From the NCBI RefSeq assembly GCF_041431415.1, contig NZ_CP107845.1, forward strand, positions 6,882,001 to 6,946,000: a stretch of DNA of 64,000 nt, read 5' to 3'. Under the pieces are notes generated by a model, which made no database searches, was not told the origin of the DNA, and worked only from the letters and a program-made list of their open reading frames with translations. The stretch is from Streptomyces sp. NBC_00513. Its GTDB lineage: Bacteria; Actinomycetota; Actinomycetes; Streptomycetales; Streptomycetaceae. A program made the position numbers and the translations under genes. Shown here in pieces: positions 24,134 to 33,011 of the stretch. Each line of letters opens with the position of its first letter. Positions within the stretch are counted from its first letter, which is position 1.

Positions 24134-25929
24134 TGCCCCGCCTGCACCTCGGCGCCTGGGTCGACAGCGGTGTCGACTTCCTCCAGCGCCACCTGTCCTG
24201 GCTGTTCGACGCCATCAGCACGGTGGTCACCGGCCTCTACGACGGCATCGACGCCGTCCTGAACGCCCCCGCGCCCCTGCTGTTCGCCGGCATCCTCGCC
24301 GTCGCCGCCTGGTGGCTGCGCGGCCTGCTCGCCGCGCTCCTGGCCTTCGTGGGCTTCGCACTCGTCGACTCCGTCGGCCTGTGGTCCGAAGCCATGTCCA
24401 CGCTCTCCCTCGTGCTGGTCGCCACCCTGGTCACGCTGTTCTTCGCGGTCCCGCTGGGCATCTGGGCCTCCCGCTCCGACCGGGTCAGCGCCGTCCTGCG
24501 GCCCGTCCTGGACTTCATGCAGACCATGCCGGCCATGGTCTACCTGATCCCCGGCATCATCTTCTTCGGCGTGGGCGTCGTGCCCGGCATCATCGCCACG
24601 ATCATCTTCTCGCTGCCGCCCGGCGTCAGGATGACCGAACTCGGCATCCGGCAGGTCGACGGCGAACTGGTCGAGGCGGCCGACGCCTTCGGCACCACCC
24701 CGCGCGACACCCTGGTACGGGTCCAGCTCCCGCTGGCCCTGCCCACCATCATGGCCGGCATCAACCAGGTCATCATGCTGGGCCTGTCCATGGTCGTCAT
24801 CGCCGGCATGGTCGGCGGCGGCGGACTCGGCGGAGCCGTCTACCGGGCCATCGGCAACGTCGACATCGGCCTCGGCTTCGAGGCCGGCATCTCCATCGTC
24901 ATCCTCGCCATGTACCTGGACCGGATGACCGGCGCCCTCGGCCGCCAGGTCTCCCCGCTCGGCCGGCGCGCCCTGGCCAAGACCCAGGCCGCCGCGCGCG
25001 GCGCCGCCAAGCTGTGGAACCACCGGCCCCAGCCCGCGTACGCGGTCACCGGAGCCGTGGTCCTCGCCCTCGTCGCGGGTGGTCTCGGCGCCTTCGGCGG
25101 CTCGGACCAGCCGAAGACCACGGCGAGCGGCGCCGAGAACGTCGGCAAGGGCCGCAAGATCAACCTCGGCTACATCCCGTGGGACGAGGGCATCGCCTCC
25201 ACCTTCCTCTGGAAGGAACTGCTGGAGCGGCGCGGCTTCGAGGTCGACGCCCGCCAGCTGGAGGCCGGCGCGCTCTACACCGGCCTGGCCGGTGGACAGA
25301 TCGACTTCCAGACCGACTCCTGGCTGCCCGTCACCCACGCGAAGTACTGGGAGAAGTACGGGAAGAAGCTGGAGGACCTGGGCTCCTGGTACGGTCCGAC
25401 CTCGCTGGAGCTGGCCGTTCCCTCGTACATGAAGGACGTGCGCTCGCTCGCCGACCTCAAGGGCAAGTCCGGGCAGTTCAAGGGCCGGATCATCGGCATC
25501 GAGCCGAGCGCCGGCGAGATGTCGATCCTCAAGGACAAGGTGCTCGGGGAGTACGGCCTCGACGGCGAGTACAAGGTCGTCGACGGCTCCACCCCGGGCA
25601 TGCTCGCCGAGCTGAAGCGGGCCTACGAGAAGAAGGAGCCCGTCGCGGTCGTCCTGTGGTCCCCGCACTGGGCCTACTCCTCCTACCAGCTCACCAAGTT
25701 GGAGGACCCCAAGGGGGCCTGGGGCAAGGGCGACGGCATCCACACCCTGGCCCGCAAGGACTTCGGCTCGGACGAGCCCGAGGTCGCCAAGTGGCTGCGC
25801 TCCTTCAAGCTGACCGAGGAGCAGCTGACCGGCCTGGAAGCCAAGATCCAGGAGGCCGGCAAGGGCAAGGAACAGCAGGCGGTCCGCACCTGGCTGACCG
25901 ATCACCCCGAGATCGACAAACTGGCCTGA
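24133..25929 (+). CDS. Betaine-type ABC permease fused to substrate-binding protein
   Basis: 598 residues. Residues 1-300 are a ProW/OpuAB-like permease with the EAA-type loop ELGIRQVDGELVEAADAFGTTPRDTLVRVQLPLALP. A membrane helix (AVTGAVVLALVAGGLGAFGG) then leads to an OpuAC-type binding domain of about 270 residues (INLGYIPWDEGIASTFLWKELL, QIDFQTDSWLPVTH, VVLWSPHWAYS) outside the cell. The tryptophans in the latter two motifs fit the aromatic cage for quaternary amines. Fusion of permease and binding protein is known in this family and gives one tethered receptor per half-transporter. Coupled to the ATPase. Confidence 0.92.
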   Translation: MPRLHLGAWVDSGVDFLQRHLSWLFDAISTVVTGLYDGIDAVLNAPAPLLFAGILAVAAWWLRGLLAALLAFVGFALVDSVGLWSEAMSTLSLVLVATLVTLFFAVPLGIWASRSDRVSAVLRPVLDFMQTMPAMVYLIPGIIFFGVGVVPGIIATIIFSLPPGVRMTELGIRQVDGELVEAADAFGTTPRDTLVRVQLPLALPTIMAGINQVIMLGLSMVVIAGMVGGGGLGGAVYRAIGNVDIGLGFEAGISIVILAMYLDRMTGALGRQVSPLGRRALAKTQAAARGAAKLWNHRPQPAYAVTGAVVLALVAGGLGAFGGSDQPKTTASGAENVGKGRKINLGYIPWDEGIASTFLWKELLERRGFEVDARQLEAGALYTGLAGGQIDFQTDSWLPVTHAKYWEKYGKKLEDLGSWYGPTSLELAVPSYMKDVRSLADLKGKSGQFKGRIIGIEPSAGEMSILKDKVLGEYGLDGEYKVVDGSTPGMLAELKRAYEKKEPVAVVLWSPHWAYSSYQLTKLEDPKGAWGKGDGIHTLARKDFGSDEPEVAKWLRSFKLTEEQLTGLEAKIQEAGKGKEQQAVRTWLTDHPEIDKLA

Positions 25930-25939
25930 GCACCGCGAG

Positions 25940-25985
25940 GCGCCGGCGCGCGGAGGAGACGGTACGTTCCTCCGCACGCCGGCGC
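25940..25985. terminator. Long hairpin terminator
   Basis: 18-bp stem with one C-A mismatch (arms 25940-25957 and 25968-25985) and a 10-base loop, 10 bases after the transporter stop and before the convergent MMPL gene. One of the strongest hairpins in the window. Confidence 0.85.
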
Positions 25986-26000
25986 TTCCGTGCGTCCGGG

Positions 26001-26085
26001 CCGCGGTTCAGCGGATCCGGACCGGTGGTTCGGCGGATCCGGCCGCGGTTCAGCCGACCCGGACCCGCGGTTCGGCAGGAGCCGG
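26001..26085. repeat. Four imperfect 21-bp tandem repeats
   Basis: Units begin at 26001, 26022, 26043 and 26064 (the last 22 bp), each close to CCGCGGTTCRGCGGATCCGG. The array runs across the stop codon of the MMPL gene (26050), so two copies lie in the intergenic space and the rest code the end of the protein. Confidence 0.75.
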
Positions 26086-28254
26086 TACGGGCTCGGCCGG
26101 GCCCGCCGCCCGGCGCGGCGGCAGCGGCCACCAGATGCTCCACCCCAGCAGCGCCGCCAGCGCCGGGACCAGTGCGATCGACAGGACGAAGGCCGAGAGC
26201 AGGATCCCGAGCGCCGTCGCGAAACCGATCTGCTGCGTCGCCGACCCGGGACCGACGGCCAGGCTGCCGAACGAGGCGGCCAGCACCAGGCCCGCCGTCG
26301 CGATCGTCGGAGCGGTGTGCCGCACCGCGCGGGCCACCGCCGCACGGGCCGGACCGGGCCGCTCCATCTCCTCCCGGATCCGGTCGCCGATCAGGATGTT
26401 GTAGTCGGTGCCCAACGCGACCACGAACAGGAACAGCACCAGCGGCAGCGTGAAGTCCACCCCGGACCGGCCCAGGGCGTGCTGGAAGACCAGCGCCGAG
26501 GCGCCCAGGGTGGCGGCGAAGCCCAACCCCACGGAGATCATCAGGACGGCCGGGGCGAGCAGGCTGCGCAACAGCACCAGCAGGATGAGCGTGATCAGGA
26601 CCGCCGCCACCGGGAAGACCACCCTCAGGTCCTTGTCCACGGCCTTCGAGATGTCCGCGAACACCGCCGCGGTCCCGCCGACATGCGCCTCGGTACCGGC
26701 CGGCCGGTGCGCGGCCACCGTGTTCCGGATCGGCCCCGAGACCAGGTCGCGGACCTCCTGCCGATGGGGATCGGCCGTCGGGAACACGTCGATCCGGGCC
26801 GCCTTCCGGTCCTCGCTCAGGACGGTCGGGGCCACCTGACCCACCCCGTCGACCGCGGTGAGCGCCTCGGCGAGCCCCCCGAGCCGCTCCGCGCTCAGCA
26901 CGCCCCCGTCGGAGGCGGTGACGTAGACGCCGGTGGGGTCGGACACCCCGGCCGGCAGCGCGCCGGCGATCTCCGCCGCCGTGCCCGCCGCGGCCGTGCG
27001 CTCCCCGTCCCCGCCGCTCTGCCCGTAGTCCATCCGCATCCCCACCAGCCCCGCCGCCAGCGCCCCCAACAAGGCCACCGAGGCGAACACCACCGTGAGG
27101 GGGCGTCGGGCCACCCGGTCGCCCATCCGCGCGGCCACACCCTCGCGGGGCTGCCCCTTCAACCCCCGGGAGGGCCAGAACATCCTGCGCCCGGCGACGG
27201 CGAGGATCGCCGGCATCAGGGTCAGACTGCCGACCAGCATCACCAGTACGGCCACGGCGATGGCCGGACCCAGGACCCGGAACTGGCCGAACGTGGCCAC
27301 CCCGAGCGTGGAGAACGCCGCCACGATGGTCAGCGCCGCCGAGGTGATCGCCGTGCCCACCCGGCCCGCCACCTCCGCCGCCGCGGCCCGACCGGACTGC
27401 TGTGGCCGATCGCGCAACTGCTCGCGGAAGCGGAACAGCAGGAACAGGAAGTAGTCGATGCCGATGCCCACCAGCACCACGTTGATCAATTGGGGTGTGG
27501 ACGGGTCGAGATCGATCCCGGCCAGCACGGCCGAACCGACCACGGCGCCCGCCGCCGCGCCCCCGATCACACTCACCGCGAGCAGCGGAAGTAGCGCCGC
27601 CAGGAAGCTGCGGAAGACGAGGACGTGCAGCAGCACGATCACCACGACCATCACGATGCCCACGACGGTCGAACGGGTCTTGCCGGCGTCCGCGGAGTCC
27701 ACGGTGTCGGCCAGGCCACCGGTGAACCCGGTCCGCAGCCCCGCCTCCGCGAACTCGGCCCGCGCCTGCTCCCGGAAGGCGCGGTACAGGTCCTGCACCC
27801 CGGGATCCGTGGGGTTTCCGGTCAGCTCCACGGACAGCAACCGGAATCCCCGATCCGGGGCCGTCACGACCGGTTCGACCAGGGGCCGTTGGGAGTGGTC
27901 CCGCGCGAACGGAAGCGCGTCCTCGGACCGGGGCATCACGACCGGGCGCCGGGCCAGCTTCGCGGCCTCCGCGTCGATGCGCCGCTCGTCGGCGGCGGTC
28001 AGCGGTTCCCCGTCGGCGCGGGCCACCAGCACGGTGGAGGGGTTGGCGTCGGGCCTGGCCCCGAAGTGCCGCTCGGCGACCCGCAACGCGGCGGCCGAGT
28101 CGTAGTCGGCCGGCAGGAAGGCGCCCGACGAGGCCTGGGTGGCGCGGAAGACGAGTGCCTGGCCCAGCAGGGCCAGGGCGATGCCCAGCACCGCCCACAG
28201 CGCGATCACCTTCCACGGACTTCGGGTGGCGTAGCCGGTCAGGGCGCGGATCAC
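26050..28254 (-). CDS. MMPL-family (RND) transporter
   Basis: 734 residues in the two-times-six-helix layout of MMPL proteins. There is one N-terminal helix, a large extracellular loop (residues about 35-180), five helices (including VVLVGIGIDYFLFLLFRFREQL), a second loop and five more helices (VVALGTDYNILIGDRIREEM). The GIDYFLF and GTDYN aspartate-tyrosine pairs are the proton-relay residues of the family. Such proteins export lipids, siderophores or drugs. GTG 28254 has GGAGG 5 bases upstream. Divergent from a kinase/regulator pair that may control it. Confidence 0.9.
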   Translation of the reverse strand: MIRALTGYATRSPWKVIALWAVLGIALALLGQALVFRATQASSGAFLPADYDSAAALRVAERHFGARPDANPSTVLVARADGEPLTAADERRIDAEAAKLARRPVVMPRSEDALPFARDHSQRPLVEPVVTAPDRGFRLLSVELTGNPTDPGVQDLYRAFREQARAEFAEAGLRTGFTGGLADTVDSADAGKTRSTVVGIVMVVVIVLLHVLVFRSFLAALLPLLAVSVIGGAAAGAVVGSAVLAGIDLDPSTPQLINVVLVGIGIDYFLFLLFRFREQLRDRPQQSGRAAAAEVAGRVGTAITSAALTIVAAFSTLGVATFGQFRVLGPAIAVAVLVMLVGSLTLMPAILAVAGRRMFWPSRGLKGQPREGVAARMGDRVARRPLTVVFASVALLGALAAGLVGMRMDYGQSGGDGERTAAAGTAAEIAGALPAGVSDPTGVYVTASDGGVLSAERLGGLAEALTAVDGVGQVAPTVLSEDRKAARIDVFPTADPHRQEVRDLVSGPIRNTVAAHRPAGTEAHVGGTAAVFADISKAVDKDLRVVFPVAAVLITLILLVLLRSLLAPAVLMISVGLGFAATLGASALVFQHALGRSGVDFTLPLVLFLFVVALGTDYNILIGDRIREEMERPGPARAAVARAVRHTAPTIATAGLVLAASFGSLAVGPGSATQQIGFATALGILLSAFVLSIALVPALAALLGWSIWWPLPPRRAAGPAEPVPAPAEPRVRVG

Positions 28255-28383
28255 GTGATCCTCCGTAACGGGAGTCGAAGCCGGGGTTTCCCGGCTGCTC
28301 CCAGCCCATCACCGGACGGCTTCCGAAGCGTCGGCGCCCGGGATGAGCCCGCACCCGGGCCCCGGGTCCGGGGGAGGGCCCGA

Positions 28384-28417
28384 ACCAGGACCCTGGTCCC
28401 GGGTGGGGGATCCACCC
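28384..28417. promoter_or_regulatory. Cluster of dyads between MMPL and kinase genes
   Basis: ACCAGG-AC-CCTGGT (28384-28397), the overlapping GGACC-CT-GGTCC (28388-28399) and GGGTGG-n5-CCACCC (28401-28417) lie in the 270-base divergent gap. They are candidate binding sites for the response regulator at 29741. Base composition makes some chance dyads likely. Confidence 0.35.
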
Positions 28418-28524
28418 CCGGGCCCGGGCGCCGCGGTCGCCCCGATGGGAGAATGGATCACCTACGTGACCCGGGGCGCGGCGGTACGGACCGGTGCGGT
28501 CGGCGAGGAGGGGGGCCGGTCGGC

Positions 28525-29733
28525 ATGAGCACGCGTCGAGGGGGCGACCCGTACGTCCCGCGCGGCCCGCGGGCCCTGGCGCAGGGGTTCACCTGGACCC
28601 GCAATGACGCCCTGGTGGCCATCGGGTCCGGCGCGGTGGACCTGACCGGCTACTCGATCGGGACCATGGACGCCGGACTGACCCTCAGCGTCCCCGCGTT
28701 CGGCCTGTTGGTGCTCGCCTCGCTGGCCCTGCCGGCCCGGCGCCGGCACCCGGTGGGCGTGTTCGCGGCGGCACTCGTCCTCGCCGCGGTCTTCAATCTG
28801 GTCAGCCCCCTCTCCCCGGGGTTCACGGCCAACCTGGCCGTCGCCCTGTACTCGGTCGCCATGACGCGCGGCCCCGCCGCGGTCACGGCCGGTGCCCTGG
28901 CCGTCCTGCCGATCCCGCTCATCGGCCGCAACGGGCGGTGGGTCGACGCGGGCTGGGGTGTCTTCGGCAACCTCGTCGCGGCGGTCATCGTCGTCGCCGC
29001 GGGTGTCGCGGTCCGCCGCCGGCAGCACGAGGTCGCGGCGCACCGCAAGTTGCTCGCCGACCGCGCGGTGGCCGAGGAACGCCGCCGCATCGCCCGCGAA
29101 CTGCACGACATCGTGGCCCACCACATCACCACCATGCAGCTGATGGCCGGCGGGGCCCGGGCCAACCTCGCCCACGACCCGGAGGCAGCCCGGGACGCCC
29201 TGGTCACCCTGGAGGGCTCGGGGCGGATGGCGCTGCGCGAGATGCGTCAACTGCTCGACGTGCTGCGGGCCGGGGAGGAACCCGAACACACCCCGCCCGC
29301 CCCGCAACCAGGGGCGGGGGACCTGGGCCGGATCATCACCGAGTCCCGACTGGCGGGGATGGAGACCCGGTTCACCGTCCACGGCCGGGCCCGGCCCCTG
29401 CCGCCGACGGTCGGCCTGACGGTCTTCCGGATCGTGCAGGAGGCCCTGACCAACGCCCGCAAGCACGCGGGACCCGCACGGGCCGACGTGCGCCTGACGT
29501 ACGGCCCGGACGAGATCACGGTGGAGGTCAGCGACGACGGGGCGGGCGTGCCGCCGCCCCGCCCGCTCCCCTCGGCGTCGGAGCCCGGCGCCGGGTACGG
29601 TCTGGTGGGAATGCGTGAACGAGTCGCCCTGCAAGGCGGCACCCTGGAGGCCGCGCCGATCGACGGCGGCGGCTTCCGGGTGGCGGCCCGCATGCCGGCG
29701 ACATCGGGCGCGGCCGGGGGAGAGGGAGAGTGA
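28525..29733 (+). CDS. Sensor histidine kinase, HisKA_3/NarX type
   Basis: 402 residues. About five membrane helices (residues 20-165) are followed by ERRRIARELHDIVAHHITTMQLM (phospho-acceptor histidine), FRIVQEALTNARKHA (N box) and GYGLVGMRERVALQGGTLE (G box). No separate sensor domain. ATG 28525 lies 14 bases or so after GAGGAGGGGGG. It is followed after 7 bases by its response regulator. It is a paralogue of the kinase at 9021 but has its own N-terminal membrane part. Confidence 0.92.
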   Translation: MSTRRGGDPYVPRGPRALAQGFTWTRNDALVAIGSGAVDLTGYSIGTMDAGLTLSVPAFGLLVLASLALPARRRHPVGVFAAALVLAAVFNLVSPLSPGFTANLAVALYSVAMTRGPAAVTAGALAVLPIPLIGRNGRWVDAGWGVFGNLVAAVIVVAAGVAVRRRQHEVAAHRKLLADRAVAEERRRIARELHDIVAHHITTMQLMAGGARANLAHDPEAARDALVTLEGSGRMALREMRQLLDVLRAGEEPEHTPPAPQPGAGDLGRIITESRLAGMETRFTVHGRARPLPPTVGLTVFRIVQEALTNARKHAGPARADVRLTYGPDEITVEVSDDGAGVPPPRPLPSASEPGAGYGLVGMRERVALQGGTLEAAPIDGGGFRVAARMPATSGAAGGEGE

Positions 29734-29740
29734 CACAGCG

Positions 29741-30415
29741 ATGATCCGTGTGCTGATCGCCGACGACCAGCCGCTGGTGCGGCGGGGTCTGGCGCTGATC
29801 CTGGCCCCCGACCCGGACGTCGAGGTCGTGGGGGAGGCCGGGGACGGCGCCGAGGCCGTGGACCTCGCCGGGCGACTGCGGCCCGACGTGGTGGTCATGG
29901 ACATCCGCATGCCCGTCCTGGACGGGGTGCGGGCCACCGCGGAACTGGCCCGGGTCCGCCCCGAGTCCCGTGTACTGGCCCTCAGTACCTTCGACATGGA
30001 CGAGTACGTGGTCGCCGCGCTGCGGGCCGGCGCGCACGGGTTCCTGCCCAAGGACGTCTCCCCCGAGGAGCTGATCGCGGCGGTCCGCACCGTCCACACC
30101 GGCGAGGCCGTCGTGGCGCCCCGCCTGCTGACCCGCCTGATCTCCACCTACGTACGGGCTCCCGACCCCCGTACGAGGCCCGCCGGCACCACGGCCCTGC
30201 CGGACGGACTCACCCCGCGCGAGCTGGAGATCTGGCGGCTGTTGGCTCACGGCCTCGACAACGCCGAGATCGCCCGGGACCTGGACATCAGCGTCTCGAC
30301 GGTCAAGAACCACATCACCGGCATCTTCGGCAAGTTGGGCGTACGCGACCGCGCGCAGGCGGTGATCGCGGCGTACGAACGGGGCCTGGTCGAGGTCGAA
30401 CGGAGGATCACTTGA
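29741..30415 (+). CDS. NarL/LuxR-type response regulator
   Basis: 224 residues. The receiver is IRVLIADDQPLVRRGLALIL with the phospho-aspartate in VVVMDIRMPVLDG and lysine in FLPKDVSPEE. The LuxR helix-turn-helix is GLTPRELEIWRLLAHGLDNAEIARDLDISVSTVKNHITGIFGKL. ATG 29741 is preceded by AGGGAGAG. Partner of the kinase at 28525; the MMPL gene is the obvious candidate target. Confidence 0.93.
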   Translation: MIRVLIADDQPLVRRGLALILAPDPDVEVVGEAGDGAEAVDLAGRLRPDVVVMDIRMPVLDGVRATAELARVRPESRVLALSTFDMDEYVVAALRAGAHGFLPKDVSPEELIAAVRTVHTGEAVVAPRLLTRLISTYVRAPDPRTRPAGTTALPDGLTPRELEIWRLLAHGLDNAEIARDLDISVSTVKNHITGIFGKLGVRDRAQAVIAAYERGLVEVERRIT

Positions 30416-30557
30416 TCACCAAGTGCCCGCAGAGGCCCGGAATCGACCTGCTGACCCTACCTCTGACCAGCCGGAACACTGGATGATTCGTCCATGTGTA
30501 CGAGGCGTCGCGCATGGCACAGTGCCAGCAGCACAACCGCCGGACCAGGGAGCCTCC

Positions 30558-30788
30558 ATGCGTGACCCGCACTCGATTCCGCCGACGCTCGTGGCCGAGC
30601 CCGAGTGCCCGCGCCGACCGAGCCCGTTGCCCGCCTGTCCGGTCTGCACCGGGACGCCGGAACGGATCTCCTGGCGTCAGCGCCCTGGAGAGCCCGTCGT
30701 GCTGGTCTTCGAACCCTGCGGCCACCGCCACTCGTCCCCGGCGCCGCCCCTGCTGGTCGTGACCCCGCCGGTCCCCGTCAGGGAGTGA
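30558..30788 (+). CDS. Small Cys/His-rich protein
   Basis: 76 residues from ATG 30558, with GGGAG 6 bases upstream. CPVCTG in the middle and [10 protein letters not shown] near the end give three cysteines and two histidines that could bind one zinc ion. No family recognised. Its last 11 bases overlap the 3' end of the convergent DNA ligase gene. Confidence 0.6.
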   Translation: MRDPHSIPPTLVAEPECPRRPSPLPACPVCTGTPERISWRQRPGEPVVLVFEPCGHRHSSPAPPLLVVTPPVPVRE

Positions 30789-32823
30789 GGAAGGAGGCGA
30801 TCCGCGCGGCGAACGCCCCCTCGCCCAGGATCTCGATCCCGGCCGCCTCGGCCTTGGCGACCTTGCCGCCCGCCTTCTCGCCCGCCACCAGCAGGGTGGT
30901 CTTCCCCGATATGCCGCTCGCGGACTTCCCGCCCGCCCGCTCGATCAGCTCGCGCACCTTGTCCCGGGTGTCGTACGCCGCCAGGGCGCCCGTCATCTTC
31001 CCCGTGACCACCACGCACTGACCGGCCAACGGCCCCTCCTCGGCCCCGGGCACGACCGGCGCGATCGGCTCGGTGAGGTTGACCCCGGCGGCCACCAGCT
31101 TGTCGATGACCGGACCCAGCGCCGCGACCCGGGCCACGATCGCGGCCGCCTTGGCCTCACCCACCAGGTCCACGGCCGTCATCGCCCGCGTGTCGGCGGC
31201 CCGGATCGCGTCCATCGTCACGAAGTGTCGCGCGATCCGCCGGGACATGCCCCGCCCGGTGCCGATCACCCCGAGGGCGCAGAACACCCGGGAGAGCGGT
31301 CTGCCCTTCGCCGCCTCGATCTGCTCCAGCAGCTTCACGGCCCGCCGCTCGCTGCCGGCCGCCTCCGCGAGCGCCGCGTGGTCGAGCGTGAACAGGTCCG
31401 CGACGTCGCGGACCCGACCCGAGTCCACCAGCGCCCTCACATACGTCTGGCCCAGGCCGTCCATGTCCAACTGGTCGCGCCCCGCCGCGTACAGGACGGC
31501 CGCGATCCGCCCGCAGTCGGCGGGCTGCGCGCAGCGCCAGCGCTCCTGCGACCGGTCGATCTCCCCCTGGCAGCCGGGGCACACCTCGGGCAGTTCGATC
31601 TCCCGCTCCGCGCCGGTGCGCAGCTCGACCACCGGGGCCTCGATGCGCGGGATGACGTCGCCCGCCTTGTGGACGGTGACGGTGTCGCCCAGCCGCAACC
31701 CGCGCCGGAGGATGTCGGCGGGGTTGTGCAGCGTCGCGTGCCGCACCACCGATCCGTCGATCTCCACCGGCTCCAGGACGGCGGTCGGCGCCAGCACGCC
31801 CGTCCGGCCGACCGCCCACGTGACCTCCAGCAGGCGGGTGCGCCGCTCGACGGCCGCCAGCTTGTAGGCGGTGGCCCAGTGCGGATGGCGCGATCCCGTC
31901 CCGGCCGCGGCCTGCTCGGCGGCCGAGTCCAGCTTGACGACCACCCCGTCGATGCCGAAGGGCAGTGCGGCGCGGAGGCCGGAGATCCGCCCCACCTGCT
32001 CCTGGACCTCGGCGATCGTGTCGACCACCGTCATCCCCGCCTCGGTGGCCGCCGCCGTCCCCACGCCCGTCCCGGCCACGTACGCCATCACCTCGGAGTG
32101 CCGGCCGCGCGGCAGTGCCCCGGAGTCGTCGAGGGCGACCGCGCCGAACGCCCAGAAGGTCATCTCCACGGTGTACGGGCGGCCCTTGGCCCGTAGCGTG
32201 CCGGCCGCGCCGTTGCGCGGATTGGAGAACGGCGCGGCCCCGTGGGCGGCGCGTGTCTCGTTGGCCCGCTCGAACTGGGTGGTGGTCAGCAGGACCTCGC
32301 CGCGGACCTCGAAGGAGTCGTTCGTGGTCAGCTCGCGGGGCAGGCCCACGATGGTCCCGATCGCGTGGGAGACGTCCTCGCCGGCGGCCCCGTTGCCCCG
32401 AGTGACCAGTCGCGTCAGCCTTCCCTCGTGGTAGCGCGCGGCCAGTGACGCGCCGTCCAGTTTCGGCTCGACCACGTATCCGCCCGTGACGGGCCCGCCG
32501 AGACGCCGCGCCAGCGATGCCTCCCAGTCGAGGAGGTCCTGCGGGCCGAAGGCGTTGGCCAGGGAGAGCATCGGTTCCGTGTGGGCCACCTCCCCGGCCG
32601 GCACGGCACCGCCGGCCACCTTCCCCGTGGGGGAGGCGGGATCCACGTGCTCCGGGTACGCGGCCTCGTACGCCTGGATCAGGGAGACCAGGAGGTCGAA
32701 GGAGGCGTCGTCGAGCGGCGAGTCTCCCGAGCCGTAGTAGGCGGCGGAGGCCCTGATGGCGGTGCCGATCGCGTCGGCGTACTCGTCACGGGTGGCCAGG
32801 GCGGAAGGAGCGGTGATCGTCAT
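30778..32823 (-). CDS. ligA: NAD-dependent DNA ligase, probably a second (LigA2-type) copy
   Basis: 681 residues with the full LigA order: Ia-like N-terminus ([12 protein letters not shown] binding NAD), adenylation domain with nucleophile lysine in [10 protein letters not shown] (Lys121), OB fold, four-cysteine zinc finger (VCPGCQGEI...[10 protein letters not shown]), helix-hairpin-helix region and a C-terminal BRCT domain ([16 protein letters not shown]...[23 protein letters not shown]). It seals nicks using NAD+. It is shorter than the roughly 735-residue replicative LigA of Streptomyces, and it lies alone rather than with the gatCA genes, so a repair paralogue is likelier than the essential ligase. 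That is inference. Confidence 0.9.
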   Translation of the reverse strand: MTITAPSALATRDEYADAIGTAIRASAAYYGSGDSPLDDASFDLLVSLIQAYEAAYPEHVDPASPTGKVAGGAVPAGEVAHTEPMLSLANAFGPQDLLDWEASLARRLGGPVTGGYVVEPKLDGASLAARYHEGRLTRLVTRGNGAAGEDVSHAIGTIVGLPRELTTNDSFEVRGEVLLTTTQFERANETRAAHGAAPFSNPRNGAAGTLRAKGRPYTVEMTFWAFGAVALDDSGALPRGRHSEVMAYVAGTGVGTAAATEAGMTVVDTIAEVQEQVGRISGLRAALPFGIDGVVVKLDSAAEQAAAGTGSRHPHWATAYKLAAVERRTRLLEVTWAVGRTGVLAPTAVLEPVEIDGSVVRHATLHNPADILRRGLRLGDTVTVHKAGDVIPRIEAPVVELRTGAEREIELPEVCPGCQGEIDRSQERWRCAQPADCGRIAAVLYAAGRDQLDMDGLGQTYVRALVDSGRVRDVADLFTLDHAALAEAAGSERRAVKLLEQIEAAKGRPLSRVFCALGVIGTGRGMSRRIARHFVTMDAIRAADTRAMTAVDLVGEAKAAAIVARVAALGPVIDKLVAAGVNLTEPIAPVVPGAEEGPLAGQCVVVTGKMTGALAAYDTRDKVRELIERAGGKSASGISGKTTLLVAGEKAGGKVAKAEAAGIEILGEGAFAARIASFLTP

Positions 32824-32890
32824 GTCCCGATGGTGACCCAGGGGTCTGACAATGGCCGGTCCTCATGTCCACACCTCTGGCGCGTGCTCA

Positions 32891-32924
32891 AAGTTGCTTG
32901 ATATCAGCCGACTTCGAGCAACTT
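32891..32924. promoter_or_regulatory. Inverted repeat upstream of the GH31 gene
   Basis: AAGTTGCT (32891-32898) and AGCAACTT (32917-32924) form an 8-bp inverted repeat. A second perfect palindrome, TGATATCA, lies just inside at 32899-32906. The stretch is far richer in A/T than its surroundings. Candidate operator for a sugar-responsive repressor of the glycosidase. Confidence 0.5.
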
Positions 32925-33011
32925 CCCTCAGGCGGTGCCGATCCGCCGCTATGTTGCCGAGAGCATGCCAAGCCGGTGTGTCCGAGGCCCGGACCGCACG
33001 AGGAGCTGCCC

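Noticed and set aside
28447..28528. 27-codon start of a small frame before the kinase gene
   Set aside because: Overlaps the kinase start, no ribosome binding site, no coding character.
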